NCBI GenBank assembly: GCA_002436415.1 | Contig: DJMA01000027.1 | Span: forward strand, 109,697-173,696 | Length of the DNA stretch: 64,000 nt | From: Bdellovibrionaceae bacterium UBA6502 | GTDB taxonomy: Bacteria; Bdellovibrionota; Bdellovibrionia; Bdellovibrionales; UBA840 | Direction of reading: 5' to 3' | Program-made: the position numbers and the translations under genes | Notes under the pieces: model-generated | What the model saw: the letters and a program-made list of their open reading frames with translations, nothing else | The model's database searches: none | What the model was told of the DNA's origin: nothing | Shown: positions 35,254 through 44,404 of the stretch, in pieces | How positions within the stretch are numbered: position 1 is the first letter of the stretch | Layout of the letters: every line of letters starts with the position of its first letter

Positions 35254-36588
35254 CTATGAGTCCGTAAGACTTGGTAGCCATTCTGAAAAAGCATCTTTTG
35301 CTCTAGCCACTACCTTTGCACGTTTATCTTTTTTATTCATTTTCCTTGGGGCTTCAAATTTGGGAAAGAGGCCAAAGTTAATGTTAGTTGGTTGAAACTG
35401 TTCTTTTTCTTCCCAATTAATCGCATTACACAATGAGCCTAAAGCGGACTCTCTTGGTGGTGGGTTAAAAGCCTTATCTTTTAGCTTTTGATCTACAAAG
35501 CGAGCCACCAATAAACCAATACAAGTGGAGTCAAAGTAGCCTTCACAGCCAGTAACCTGACCGGCAAAAAATAGCATTGGATCTTTTTTGGAGCTGAAAT
35601 CTGAGTTTAGTTTTAAGGTTGAGTTGATGTATAGATTTCTGTGAATACTTCCTAGTTTCAAGAACTCAGCATTTTCTAAGCCAGGAATCATTTTAAAAAC
35701 TCGTTTTTGCTCAGGGTAGGCCATCTTCGTTTGAAAACCAACCAAGTTATAAGCCGTTGCTTCTTTGTTCTCTTGGCGTAGTTGCACCACTGCATAAGGT
35801 TTTTCGTCAGAATTTGGATTGGTTAATCCCTTTGGTTTCATGGGGCCAAAAGCTAGAGTCATATCTCCACGATTAACGATTTCTTCGATAGGCATACAGG
35901 CTTCAAAATAAGGAGTGTCTTTTTCGAAGTCCTTAGCCTCAATTTTACGAGCCTTTTTGATCTCTTCAATGAAGGCATAGTATTGTTCTTTGTTTAATGG
36001 ACAGTTGTAGTAATCCGCCGTTCCTTTGTCCCAGCGGGATTGCTTCCAAGCGATGTCTGTATTGATAGAATCAGCATCTACGATTGGAGCAATGGCATCG
36101 AAGAAATATAAAAATTCATCACCGAAATGATTCATCATACTTTTAGCCAAGGAGTCTTCGGTTAGAGGGCCGGTGGCGATCACGGTAGGTCGAGGCACAT
36201 CATCAATTGAATCCACTTTTTGCTCTATCACTTCGATGTTTGGATGGGATTTAATTTGCTCGGTGATTGCCGCACTAAAACGTTCACGGTCAATTCCTAA
36301 TGCTTGCCCAGCAGGAACAAAGGCTTCTTTCGCAGCTTTAAGAATGTAAGAGTTTAATTGCGAGGCCTCCCATTTCATATGACCGGGAGCTGAAGCTGGA
36401 TCTTCGGAGCCAAAAGAGTTTGAACAAACCAACTCGGCAAACTTATTGGTTTTATGGGCAGGGGTCATAGTTTTGCCACGCATTTCAAATAGCTTTACTT
36501 TATGTCCAAGATTGGCTAGTTGCAGCGCACATTCACTACCAGCAAGACCGGCTCCAACAATATGAACTGTATTTTTATCTGTATCCAT
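35254..36588 (-). CDS. trmFO: TrmFO, folate/FAD-dependent tRNA (uracil-54-C5)-methyltransferase
   Basis: 444-residue flavoprotein that makes ribothymidine at tRNA position 54 using methylene-tetrahydrofolate. N-terminal FAD motif HIVGAGLAGSECALQLANLG, then ELVCSNSFGSE (catalytic Cys region), GQALGIDRERFS, SRWDKGTADYYNCP, FEACMPIEEI, AFGPMKPKGL and the FAGQVTGCEGYFDST signature with the second Cys. The RBS AAGGAG precedes the ATG. Its start is only 15 bases from the divergent dciA-like gene. Confidence 0.97.
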   Translation of the reverse strand: MDTDKNTVHIVGAGLAGSECALQLANLGHKVKLFEMRGKTMTPAHKTNKFAELVCSNSFGSEDPASAPGHMKWEASQLNSYILKAAKEAFVPAGQALGIDRERFSAAITEQIKSHPNIEVIEQKVDSIDDVPRPTVIATGPLTEDSLAKSMMNHFGDEFLYFFDAIAPIVDADSINTDIAWKQSRWDKGTADYYNCPLNKEQYYAFIEEIKKARKIEAKDFEKDTPYFEACMPIEEIVNRGDMTLAFGPMKPKGLTNPNSDEKPYAVVQLRQENKEATAYNLVGFQTKMAYPEQKRVFKMIPGLENAEFLKLGSIHRNLYINSTLKLNSDFSSKKDPMLFFAGQVTGCEGYFDSTCIGLLVARFVDQKLKDKAFNPPPRESALGSLCNAINWEEKEQFQPTNINFGLFPKFEAPRKMNKKDKRAKVVARAKDAFSEWLPSLTDS

Positions 36589-36603
36589 GCTACTCCTTAG
36601 GAC

Positions 36604-36978
36604 ATGAAGAAGAAAGACCGCTCAAAGGGGTTTAACCAAGCCTCTGATCTAATCCATAACCTCTTTAAAAAAGATAACACAGCTCTATCACAACAGTTTT
36701 TGAGATGGAAGCTCTGGCATCATTGGAGGGAAGTTGTAGGGGAGAACATTGGAAAAAATACAGATCCGGTGGGCTACTATCGCCGCACTTTGTATGTTTG
36801 GGTAAAGAGCTCTACTTGGCTTCAAGAAATGACTTTCATGGAGAAAGTATTGGTGCAAAAGGTAAATAACTACCTTGGAAAAGAGTGGGTCTCACGCATT
36901 CGTTTTACCATGGATCGAAAGTCTGTCCCTGAACAAGCAACGGCTTCTCAAGAGATGAAAGATTTTATTTCGAAATAG
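36604..36978 (+). CDS. DUF721/DciA-like protein
   Basis: 124 residues of the DUF721 family, which includes DciA, a loader of the DnaB replicative helicase. The conserved core is visible: LWHHWREVVGENIGKNTDPV, LYVWVKSSTWLQEMTFM, LVQKVNNYLGKEWVSRIRF. Length fits. The start has only AGGA almost touching the ATG, and the 15-base gap to trmFO leaves no room for separate promoters, so its promoter must lie within trmFO. Confidence 0.82.
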   Translation: MKKKDRSKGFNQASDLIHNLFKKDNTALSQQFLRWKLWHHWREVVGENIGKNTDPVGYYRRTLYVWVKSSTWLQEMTFMEKVLVQKVNNYLGKEWVSRIRFTMDRKSVPEQATASQEMKDFISK

Positions 36979-37015
36979 CTTTGAAGAGTCTATACTTTTT
37001 AGAAGATTAATGACA

Positions 37016-38506
37016 TTACCAAATCCAACGGATGTAATACTCCGTCAACTTTTTTACAATAGATTCACTATTTTTTTTATTGCTATTACTTCTGATTTTT
37101 AGAGCCTGATCAAAAAGTTTTTGCTCTTCTGGACTCGTATTGTCTTTTTGTAAGCTCTTCCAGGATTGTTCAAGTTCTGAAAAATTCTCCGCATGATAAT
37201 TAGGGAAAGTTTCATTGAAAGCCTCTAACACATATTTATCTGACATTTTTAATAAGATTTTTAAGTCCCTCTTAGAAAGAAAATATTTAAGAATCCAGCG
37301 AAAAGATTCTAATCTAATTTTACTTAAATAGCTGAAATGCATATTTTCACCAACTTTGTCGTGATGTAAGGCTAAAATTTTACCAATACTTAGTGCTTCT
37401 TCGTCTATTTCCTGGTTTAATACTTTTTTCCTTAAAATGTAATTTACCCACATTCCATCCATATCTCTCAAGACCAAGCCCTCGATCTTTAGGCTCTTTT
37501 TATTTATAGCTAGTAACATATTTTGCTGATGCATCTCGGTCGAAAGACCAGAGTCGAGAGTAATTAGGTTGTGTAGCTCTAGAACGGGTTTCGCTAGTTC
37601 ATTCCAAGTAAATTCCAATTTATCATTATAGTGAGACTTTCTATATAATTTATCAATTAAACGTTCTCCTCTATCGGCGGCTATTATTGACATCCACGGC
37701 ACAAGAAAAACGTCTTTGTTTTCTTGTAAGTCTTTAGGTGTACTCCTGTAAATAAGCCCATGTGCTAGAGACTGGTTAGGAATAATTCCAAGGCTTTCAT
37801 TAAAAAAACTCCAAAATTTGTTACTTTGTTTTAACTTTCCTTGGGTCTTTGATTTGAGTTCGGTTAAAATGTCATTCACCTTAACGGCCCTAATTAGTTT
37901 GTATTTTCCAATACTTCGGTGAAAGAGGCCGATATCTTGCAAGATAGAAGTCTTTGCAAAAAATGAATCTTCAGGTCGACCTTTTTTTGCAACAAAAAGA
38001 GATCTAGGAGATGAGCTTGGCATTGCTACCCAAGTTGTTGAGTCCCTTTGGTATTGTTTGCTTATTCTTCGAATAGCATTCACTTCTAATGGATGTATAA
38101 AGTAGCGATAATAAGTTTCTCCATCTTTCTCGATATGAAATAGTTTTTCGTTCTGGCCAAAGTTAGCAGAAATGACCTTAGTGTTTAGTTCTGTCTCAGG
38201 AATTAAAAAGCTTGGGACTTCAAAGGCTTTAGCTGTTTGTGGAACGTATTCTTCAGGAAGGCTACCGGAGAATTTCATATTTGGAAATAAGAAGCTTGCC
38301 ATGTGAGATGGATGATGGAAAATGGGCATTTTTCCTTGAGCTTCTTGTTCTGAATATAGAAACTCTGGTCCAAAGCTATCTTGTAATAATTTTTTTCCTT
38401 CACTTGCAGAGATATTGCATTTTCTTTTGTTAGGCTCATTACTCAAACTTATTTGAGGTCGTAAAAAGGAATATGTTAAGAGCAATAGCAGAAAAAGCTT
38501 ATTCAT
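37016..38506 (-). CDS. Exported protein resembling IucA/IucC (NIS) siderophore synthetases
   Basis: 496 residues from ATG 38506 with a signal peptide (MNKLFLLLLLTYSFLRPQIS). By eye it follows the order of NIS synthetase motifs: HPLEVNAI (about 138), PSSSPRSLF (163-171), a second-substrate segment KTSILQDIGLFHRSIGKYK, then EMHQQNMLLAI (324-334) and GLVLRDMDG (343-351), comparable to the family's H-Q-N and RD elements. These enzymes join carboxylates and amines using ATP in the cytoplasm, so an export signal is odd and points to a changed role. The gene overlaps the 3' end of the phosphatase-Fic gene by eight bases. A GTG at 38524 is an alternative start. Family assignment is moderate. Confidence 0.55.
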   Translation of the reverse strand: MNKLFLLLLLTYSFLRPQISLSNEPNKRKCNISASEGKKLLQDSFGPEFLYSEQEAQGKMPIFHHPSHMASFLFPNMKFSGSLPEEYVPQTAKAFEVPSFLIPETELNTKVISANFGQNEKLFHIEKDGETYYRYFIHPLEVNAIRRISKQYQRDSTTWVAMPSSSPRSLFVAKKGRPEDSFFAKTSILQDIGLFHRSIGKYKLIRAVKVNDILTELKSKTQGKLKQSNKFWSFFNESLGIIPNQSLAHGLIYRSTPKDLQENKDVFLVPWMSIIAADRGERLIDKLYRKSHYNDKLEFTWNELAKPVLELHNLITLDSGLSTEMHQQNMLLAINKKSLKIEGLVLRDMDGMWVNYILRKKVLNQEIDEEALSIGKILALHHDKVGENMHFSYLSKIRLESFRWILKYFLSKRDLKILLKMSDKYVLEAFNETFPNYHAENFSELEQSWKSLQKDNTSPEEQKLFDQALKIRSNSNKKNSESIVKKLTEYYIRWIW

Positions 38507-41036
38507 TTTTTGCACTTTTCCCACAGCTTATTAAAGGTTTCTCTGCGCTAGCTTCAGCTATCAATTTGATCAAACTATCTAGGTCTCTAATGTTTTGAAA
38601 AAAGTAGTTCTTCGTAAAAGCTGACCATCTAGGTGGGCTTAGGTTTTTCCTAATAAATAAAAAATCGATTAAATCTCTTCCAATTCGCCCAACAGCATCT
38701 GAAAAAGGGTGGAGTTTGTTGGCCCATATATAATGAGCTTTGGCAGATAGTTCAATTGGATCGTAGTCTTTGTTTGTCTCTTTCGCTAACCAATTCAGAA
38801 ACCAAAACCAATCATTTTCAAGACTACTAACCCGTTGGTGGGGTATGTATTCGATGTAATCCCAATCTCTAAATATTGGACCTTCATTGTAAAATGAAAA
38901 TAAGTCAAAGAAAAATCTTTCCCAGCTTTCTGCTGTGGAGAAATCTTCTTTTCTGTTTTTTACTAAGTATTCAGTAATTTTTTGATTTGCAGCGATTGTG
39001 ATTTGACTGAGTTCATTTCCATAGGCATACAATCTCTTTGAAGATGATTCCATTGTATGCTCACCACGAGCACTTCTTGATAGAGCTTTTACTCCATCAA
39101 TTCTTTTTGTGATCAGTTCATCAGTTTCCTCAAGAGGGTATAAAGGAACTTTTGACGTTTTTCCTATAGACCTAAAAAACTCTTCGATGGCATGATAAAA
39201 CTTAGGCGAGTAGCCAAACCACTCATGGTTGACGTTTTCAGAGTCTCTAAAGTGTTTTATAGTTTTTTGAGGGAAAAACTGCGATTCCTTTTGAACGGTA
39301 GTGGCCAATAAGGACTCAGTAATTTCTATGTCTCGTTTCAAAGTTCTTGTTCTTAGCGCTTGTAAATTACTGTCGTCGACAATGTTGCCAATTCTAGAGG
39401 TCGCGAGTTTTTCTTCTTTCTCCCAGAAACTTGGATAGTTTCCATTTACATTCAAAAGAAAATTCTTTCTTGTAACTATTTGATGAACTATTTGAGGATC
39501 AGTAAAATAGGAAGTGATTTCATTATTTAATATATCAAAGTATAGTCTTTCAGTTGGATGACTTGGGCTTGTTTCTATTTGTCCATTCTTTATCCTAATA
39601 GGTCTAATTAATCTTGAAGGGCGGTTCTTCTCCCAAAAATGAACGTACCTTCTTAGATTATCATGTCCAATTCTATATTGGTGCATAGGCTCTTCAATAA
39701 ATCCACCATGATCTAAATACTGATTGAAATTGTCATAGAATTTTGTACCTCGATAACCCCTGGTAGGAGTGGATAAAAGAACTGTTTTGATGTCTTTGGA
39801 AGCATTTTTCCAGTTGGGATTATTTTTGTAAAATGCCTTAATAATGTTTTTTGGAACGCTCCCTGCGTAGCCATAGTCAACAATTACCAATTTTTTTAGG
39901 CCAAGCAAAATATCTTTTTTGGTGATTCCTACAGTCTCTAAAACTTTTAAAAGTTTTTCTGGATCTTCTCTTGAGACAGGACGGGAAATAGGTAGATTTG
40001 TCAAGCTTCCTTCAATTACACCATTTTTTTGTAAAGAATTAAGTCCAGTATATAAGAGATCTGCATCTCTTCCTAAAATTAGGAAAATTGTTTTTGGTGA
40101 ATCATGTTTTAAGATATCTGGAATAAAATATTTGAAGATGGCTTTTTCGATAAATAAAGCTCTACTCGCAAACAGGTAATTATACCAATTCAGATAATTG
40201 TTAGGGCTTGAGTTTGAATTTGCTTTATTAATTAAAGTTTGAATGACATTAAACTGTGTTTTTTCCGTTCTAAGCATTGAAAGCATTTCTTCAATTGCCA
40301 TACTTTCTTCTACGGGATGGAAGGGGCTATGAGACTTTTTTAGTAACTCTTCCCAAAAACTTTTTTCTTTCTTTTTAAATACGATTTTAATACTTTGTTC
40401 TTGCTGGGATGGATGAATGTACTCAGGCTTATCGTCTAACATAATGATTCGATTAGGGATGGGACGATTCCCAGCCTTAAGATTTTGGAGAATTGAAAAG
40501 TCCTCATTTTTTAAAGATTTCCATAGGGACATTGATTGAGGGTGTACAACCAAGCCTAAGTCTTTATAGATTTTACCTTCTCTAGCCATCATTGGGTCCA
40601 TTAATTTTGAGTAAGCTATTACGGCTTCGGACCCAAAGGCAACATTGCACAACTTGGAAACGGGTATTCCATCAACCATAATTGCATCTAATACCGCATT
40701 TAACCTTGCTTGATGACTAAACGATAAGAAGGAGAAATTGATTTTACCTTCATTTTTCTTAGCGACTAAAAACTTCAAAAAGTCTAAAGCACCTGGGCGA
40801 ACATAGTAAGTTCTTTTTTTATAAACTTTCTCGTCGGGGTAGTAAGCTGAGATGTTAATTTCTTGAAGGCTTGGTTTTAGTTGGCCTTCCACTATTTCAA
40901 ATTCTTGTTCTCTTTGGATAACAGTTTCATCTAAGTCTAAAACCACATGGGTGATTGGAGCTGCGGATAAATGAGAGCTAAATGCAATCAACAACATTAA
41001 AATGTTAAAAAATGTCAATTTCATTATTGAAACCAT
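38499..41036 (-). CDS. Exported FCP1-like HAD phosphatase / Fic domain fusion protein
   Basis: 845 residues. Signal peptide 1-26 (ILMLLIAFSSHLSAA). Residues about 28-220 are an FCP1/SCP-like HAD phosphatase: VVLDLDETV (nucleophile Asp34, DxDxT-type), YYVRPGALDFLKFL, YKDLGLV and IIMLDDKPE (201-202). The middle (about 300-420) has FLILGRDADLL and VIVDYGYAGSVP, of unknown fold. Residues about 690-815 look like a Fic domain: FRDWDYIEYIPHQRV, then AHYIWANKLHPFSDAVGRIG with the Fic motif HPFSDAVGRIGR (776-787; consensus HPFxDGNGRxxR, with A and V replacing G and N). Fic enzymes transfer AMP or other phosphate-linked groups to proteins. AGGGAG precedes the ATG. It is followed in an overlapping frame by the IucA/IucC-like gene. 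Confidence 0.75.
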   Translation of the reverse strand: MVSIMKLTFFNILMLLIAFSSHLSAAPITHVVLDLDETVIQREQEFEIVEGQLKPSLQEINISAYYPDEKVYKKRTYYVRPGALDFLKFLVAKKNEGKINFSFLSFSHQARLNAVLDAIMVDGIPVSKLCNVAFGSEAVIAYSKLMDPMMAREGKIYKDLGLVVHPQSMSLWKSLKNEDFSILQNLKAGNRPIPNRIIMLDDKPEYIHPSQQEQSIKIVFKKKEKSFWEELLKKSHSPFHPVEESMAIEEMLSMLRTEKTQFNVIQTLINKANSNSSPNNYLNWYNYLFASRALFIEKAIFKYFIPDILKHDSPKTIFLILGRDADLLYTGLNSLQKNGVIEGSLTNLPISRPVSREDPEKLLKVLETVGITKKDILLGLKKLVIVDYGYAGSVPKNIIKAFYKNNPNWKNASKDIKTVLLSTPTRGYRGTKFYDNFNQYLDHGGFIEEPMHQYRIGHDNLRRYVHFWEKNRPSRLIRPIRIKNGQIETSPSHPTERLYFDILNNEITSYFTDPQIVHQIVTRKNFLLNVNGNYPSFWEKEEKLATSRIGNIVDDSNLQALRTRTLKRDIEITESLLATTVQKESQFFPQKTIKHFRDSENVNHEWFGYSPKFYHAIEEFFRSIGKTSKVPLYPLEETDELITKRIDGVKALSRSARGEHTMESSSKRLYAYGNELSQITIAANQKITEYLVKNRKEDFSTAESWERFFFDLFSFYNEGPIFRDWDYIEYIPHQRVSSLENDWFWFLNWLAKETNKDYDPIELSAKAHYIWANKLHPFSDAVGRIGRDLIDFLFIRKNLSPPRWSAFTKNYFFQNIRDLDSLIKLIAEASAEKPLISCGKSAKNE

Positions 41037-41564
41037 TTAAAAACTCCCTAAAAAACCAATTTAATATCAATTTCAAAATTTCTATTTGGAAAATTATTTT
41101 ATAGATACAGTTGTTTCAGTGTTTTAAATAAGGAATTTTAGAGTTTTAAAATGAATTTATGAGTGATCACAATATAGACATATAATATTTTGAAAGATTA
41201 GTGGTAATTGGGAAATTATTCCAATGATGAAAGATTCTTGTTTTACACATATGTTTAATATTACCTAGAAAATAGCTAACTTTAATAAAGCTTTGTTCGA
41301 AAATTGTCTTAGGCAAAAAAGCTGCTTCCTAGTGATCAGCATTGAGGCCCAATTTTGTCGGGACGACGATAATATATACACTGTGGGAGAGGGCGGTGGA
41401 TTTTGGTTTCAATATTCCTTTAGAATTTATAAGTAATCTGGTGGTTTTTGCTGACTCAGTGGCTTTTTATTGAGGCTTCATCTACTCCTTAAAGTGTGTC
41501 CATTTTAAGTTGTTGAAAAAAATCTTTAATCAATACGGCATTGGAATTGCATTATTATTTAACT
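41037..41564. other. AT-rich intergenic region
   Basis: About 530 bases between divergent exported-protein genes, no credible reading frame. Around 41368 TTGTCGGGACGACGATAATA contains a short palindrome (GTCG/CGAC) next to a TATAAT-like run, a possible regulated promoter for one side; no clear -35 at normal spacing was seen. Confidence 0.35.
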
Positions 41565-42515
41565 ATGAACTGTAGAATGCTCAATGAAGACCAGATTGGT
41601 AAAGAGAATAGGCTTTTTTCTAAAAAAAGCCTGCTACAGTGTACTCTTTTTTTATGTTTTCTGGTTTTCGTAAGCCATCTCAATGCAGCACCGAGTTCCT
41701 ACAAGTGTAGTGGCTCATCAAGTTTGAAGACTCTACCAGTAAAGCTTTCTAACGGGTCTGTCTTAGAGCTTTCTTCAATTAGAAAAACTCAGCTTGATGG
41801 TATTTATGCTCAGTTAACTCAATTGACAGCTGCCTTTGTTAATGAGCCAGTGAGTATTGCCTGGGGAAATCCTGGAGGAGTTTATGGGCCGTGTGGTGCG
41901 AAGGCAAATATCATTCGCTATTATCTAGCGACGGGGAAAAAGCATGTACCAGAGTTTGGTTTTTTTGAAGCAGATAATGTGGCGAAAAAGCTTGAGACTT
42001 CCACACCAGAGATTGCTTCTAGTCTGATGATTGATCTCTATTCTCTTGATGGCATTCGATTTGACTATGAATTTGTAAAGCCCTCTGCGGATTCTTATGT
42101 TGCTACCGGTGTTCGCGGAAAGGTATCCTGGGGCAGTCACAAGGCGGCTGTTGTAAATGTAGAGGGAGAACTTAAAGTGATTGATCCTCTCCTTGAAGCG
42201 CCACTTAGTATTCAGCAATGGATTCGTACTTATGTTAAACGAACTAAAGAGGTTCCTTATCTTAATAAAGAACAGGCGCAAGACCTTTCTGTTGCTATTT
42301 ATGAGCCAAGGTTTCGAGATAAATTAAAAGGTTTAAAGATTGGTTATACACTATCACCGGAGTACTCCCTTCAAACGGCGAATGCTTTAGATTTAGCTTC
42401 TACTTGGAGAAAGCAATTTCAGGAGAAGAACCCGTTTTCTGAGAAAGAGTTTAATGAGACTGAATTGGACCAACTAATCCACGGTCTTCGCTTGCGAGTT
42501 AGACGTCGTGAATAA
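41565..42515 (+). CDS. Exported protein-glutaminase-like cysteine hydrolase
   Basis: 316 residues with an internalised signal segment (LLQCTLFLCFLVFVSHLNAA, about 23-42). A Cys-His-Asp triad is arranged as in protein glutaminases/deamidases: GPCGAKANIIRYYLATG (Cys110), VSWGSHKAAVVNVEG (His192) and LKVIDPLLEAPLSIQQW (Asp207). The viDP-x-L-x(5)-W ending strongly resembles the Chryseobacterium protein-glutaminase, which deamidates protein-bound Gln. The open frame begins at a TTG (41541) and has ATGs at 41565 and 41577, none with a strong ribosome binding site, so the exact start is uncertain. It lies beside other exported enzymes; a role on foreign proteins is inference. Confidence 0.6.
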   Translation: MNCRMLNEDQIGKENRLFSKKSLLQCTLFLCFLVFVSHLNAAPSSYKCSGSSSLKTLPVKLSNGSVLELSSIRKTQLDGIYAQLTQLTAAFVNEPVSIAWGNPGGVYGPCGAKANIIRYYLATGKKHVPEFGFFEADNVAKKLETSTPEIASSLMIDLYSLDGIRFDYEFVKPSADSYVATGVRGKVSWGSHKAAVVNVEGELKVIDPLLEAPLSIQQWIRTYVKRTKEVPYLNKEQAQDLSVAIYEPRFRDKLKGLKIGYTLSPEYSLQTANALDLASTWRKQFQEKNPFSEKEFNETELDQLIHGLRLRVRRRE

Positions 42516-42664
42516 AGTTTAGCCGATCATACACCTGACTTTAATCCCAAATTTGTAGAATAAAAATTGCGAATCTAATTTAGTTTTAGCTGGATGGATT
42601 ACTTAAAGTAGTTAATTTAAAAGTAAAAAACCATTATCTATCTGGGGTGGAAATTGGGGAGCTC

Positions 42665-43627
42665 TTAATTTTTATTGCAGACTCTATCTCTCCACTTGTT
42701 TATGAATTTCTCAGGAGCAGCATGATTGCCTTTCCAAATGATTTCAAAGTGAAGGTGAGCGGCTTGACTCCTACCGGTGGAGCCACTGTTACCAATTTGG
42801 TAGTTTGCTGGGATTCTTTTACCAGCTGTGATTTTACCAAATTTTGAAAAATGCATGTATCTGGAGAACAGTCCTCCACCATGATCTAACATAACGTTGT
42901 TACCAGGACTGGTCATAAAACCATTATAAGCCACCTCTCCTGGTCCCATAGAGTAAATTGGTGTTCCAAGCCATGCTCTTAAATCAAGGCCTGTGTGATA
43001 ATAGGTTTTTCCACTCGCTAGTCTTCGGGCTCTTCCGTAGGGAGAAACTCTTTTGGAGTTCACAGGAAGTTGATAACAAAACGAATCAACCATTCCATTT
43101 ACTCGTCCTAAAACCTCTTTGGTGATTTTTCCTTCTTGTTGTTTTTTTAGATCTTCAACCGAACCTAGTTTTTCTTTTACGGCACTCGGTAAACGAAGGC
43201 GTTTGGCCTCGTTAAGTTCTTCTCTCTGAATTGTAAATCTCTGTCTTTTCCAAGCAAGAGTTTTTGGGCGAAAATAAGAGCGAAGGCTTTCTCTCCAATC
43301 GGGATAACTTGATTCTGTTTGAGAAATATAAATTGGATTAGGGGAGTACACGGAAACAACTGCCATTTCTAGGTTTGAACCTTGAATCTTTGAAAACTCT
43401 TTGTGATTTAAGAAATAAGATGAACTTGAGCTTTCTAAAAGAATTAACTCTCCACCAAATAGTTGCTCTTGCTGCAAGAAAGCTGTGCCATCTTCCAGTT
43501 GAAACTTCGCCGTATGTACAACAGGAAAGCATAGAAAAAAGCTTAAGCTAAACAAATAAGCCAAGGCTGGATAGCGCTCAATATTTTTCCCTAAATTTTC
43601 TATGAAATTAGAAACTACACCCACCAT
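42665..43627 (-). CDS. M23-family (LytM) metallopeptidase with N-terminal signal/anchor
   Basis: 320 residues. A hydrophobic segment at 19-39 (PALAYLFSLSFFLCFPVVHT) is a signal or anchor. The C-terminal M23 domain has both zinc motifs: YYHTGLDLRAW (HxxxD at 211-215) and HLHFE (291-295), plus VMLDHGGGLFSRYMHFS. All active-site residues are kept, so it should cut peptidoglycan cross-bridges in the periplasm, or that of prey. The ATG at 43627 lacks a clear ribosome binding site. Confidence 0.92.
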   Translation of the reverse strand: MVGVVSNFIENLGKNIERYPALAYLFSLSFFLCFPVVHTAKFQLEDGTAFLQQEQLFGGELILLESSSSSYFLNHKEFSKIQGSNLEMAVVSVYSPNPIYISQTESSYPDWRESLRSYFRPKTLAWKRQRFTIQREELNEAKRLRLPSAVKEKLGSVEDLKKQQEGKITKEVLGRVNGMVDSFCYQLPVNSKRVSPYGRARRLASGKTYYHTGLDLRAWLGTPIYSMGPGEVAYNGFMTSPGNNVMLDHGGGLFSRYMHFSKFGKITAGKRIPANYQIGNSGSTGRSQAAHLHFEIIWKGNHAAPEKFINKWRDRVCNKN

Positions 43628-43882
43628 ATTAGTCTAACATCGGCACCGCCAGAAAAGAAGAAGGACATCGGTCGAGTTTTGCGCCTTGTTAAAAACTTGG
43701 TTTAGGTACAAAGATGTGATTTTAGGTATTTAGCAGCTATAATGTTGGTCTTTGTTTTAGAAAAAGAAGGAGGTTGAAGGGGAGAGAACACTGGAAAAAA
43801 GTGGCTATCAAACCAGGCGAAAAAGCTCTTACACGAAAGTTTGGAATCAAGACATGATTCCGTTTATGTAATTTTAATGGTT

Positions 43883-44269
43883 TTACTCTAGGAAACGAGC
43901 CTTTTCTTCACTAGTGGCGATTCTACATGTTTCTCTTTTTCCAAAAAAACTATAGCGGTTTCTGGCAATGAGCTGATAGAAAAAATCTCGAATGAACTTA
44001 GGGAATACCTTGAAAAGGTAAAAGACTTTTCCCCCAAAAAATAGGCGAACCGCGATTTCAATAATGGCATCGGACTCTTCGTACTTTTTTCTAAATTCAT
44101 CAATATAGACAACGCTATTTAGATCATCAAGATTATAAGATTTTGCGGTTTCACCTTGTAATGGTGCAAAATAAAAAAGTCTTTTTCTATCATATTTTAA
44201 AATGAAATTAACTGCTCCATTGCATAGATTGCAGTACCCATCGAAAAAAACTATGTTTTTGTTATTCAT
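43883..44269 (-). CDS. DCC-family thiol-disulfide oxidoreductase-like protein (DUF393)
   Basis: 128 residues. The family motif is FFDGYCNLCNGAVNFIL (DxxCxxC, Cys15 and Cys18 approximately), followed by FAPLQGETAK, YEESDAIIEIAVRL and the closing NRYSFFGKRETCR. DUF393 proteins have a thioredoxin-like fold; function is mostly unknown. Monocistronic. Confidence 0.92.
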   Translation of the reverse strand: MNNKNIVFFDGYCNLCNGAVNFILKYDRKRLFYFAPLQGETAKSYNLDDLNSVVYIDEFRKKYEESDAIIEIAVRLFFGGKVFYLFKVFPKFIRDFFYQLIARNRYSFFGKRETCRIATSEEKARFLE

Positions 44270-44371
44270 GGACTCTCCAGGATAGTATTTTATCTTCGTA
44301 GTCTATGTGTTCTTCTTTTATTTCGAATTCAGTTGAAAAAGAATACTGGTTTCAAGTTTCGTGTTAGGAGT

Positions 44372-44404
44372 AAAAAAAAGAGCAAGCTTGCGCTTACTCT
44401 TTTT
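44372..44404 (-). terminator. Intrinsic terminator of the mla operon, overlapping the mlaD stop codon
   Basis: On the minus strand AAAAAGAG-t-AAGC, loop GCAA, GCTT-g-CTCTTTTTTTT: a 12-bp stem with one mismatch followed by eight T. The left arm includes the last codons and stop of mlaD. Confidence 0.85.

Noticed and set aside
43768..43869. Short coding-like stretches after AAGGAGG at about 43769
   Set aside because: The Shine-Dalgarno touches the TTG start, frames are under 30-35 codons, and no conserved feature is visible.
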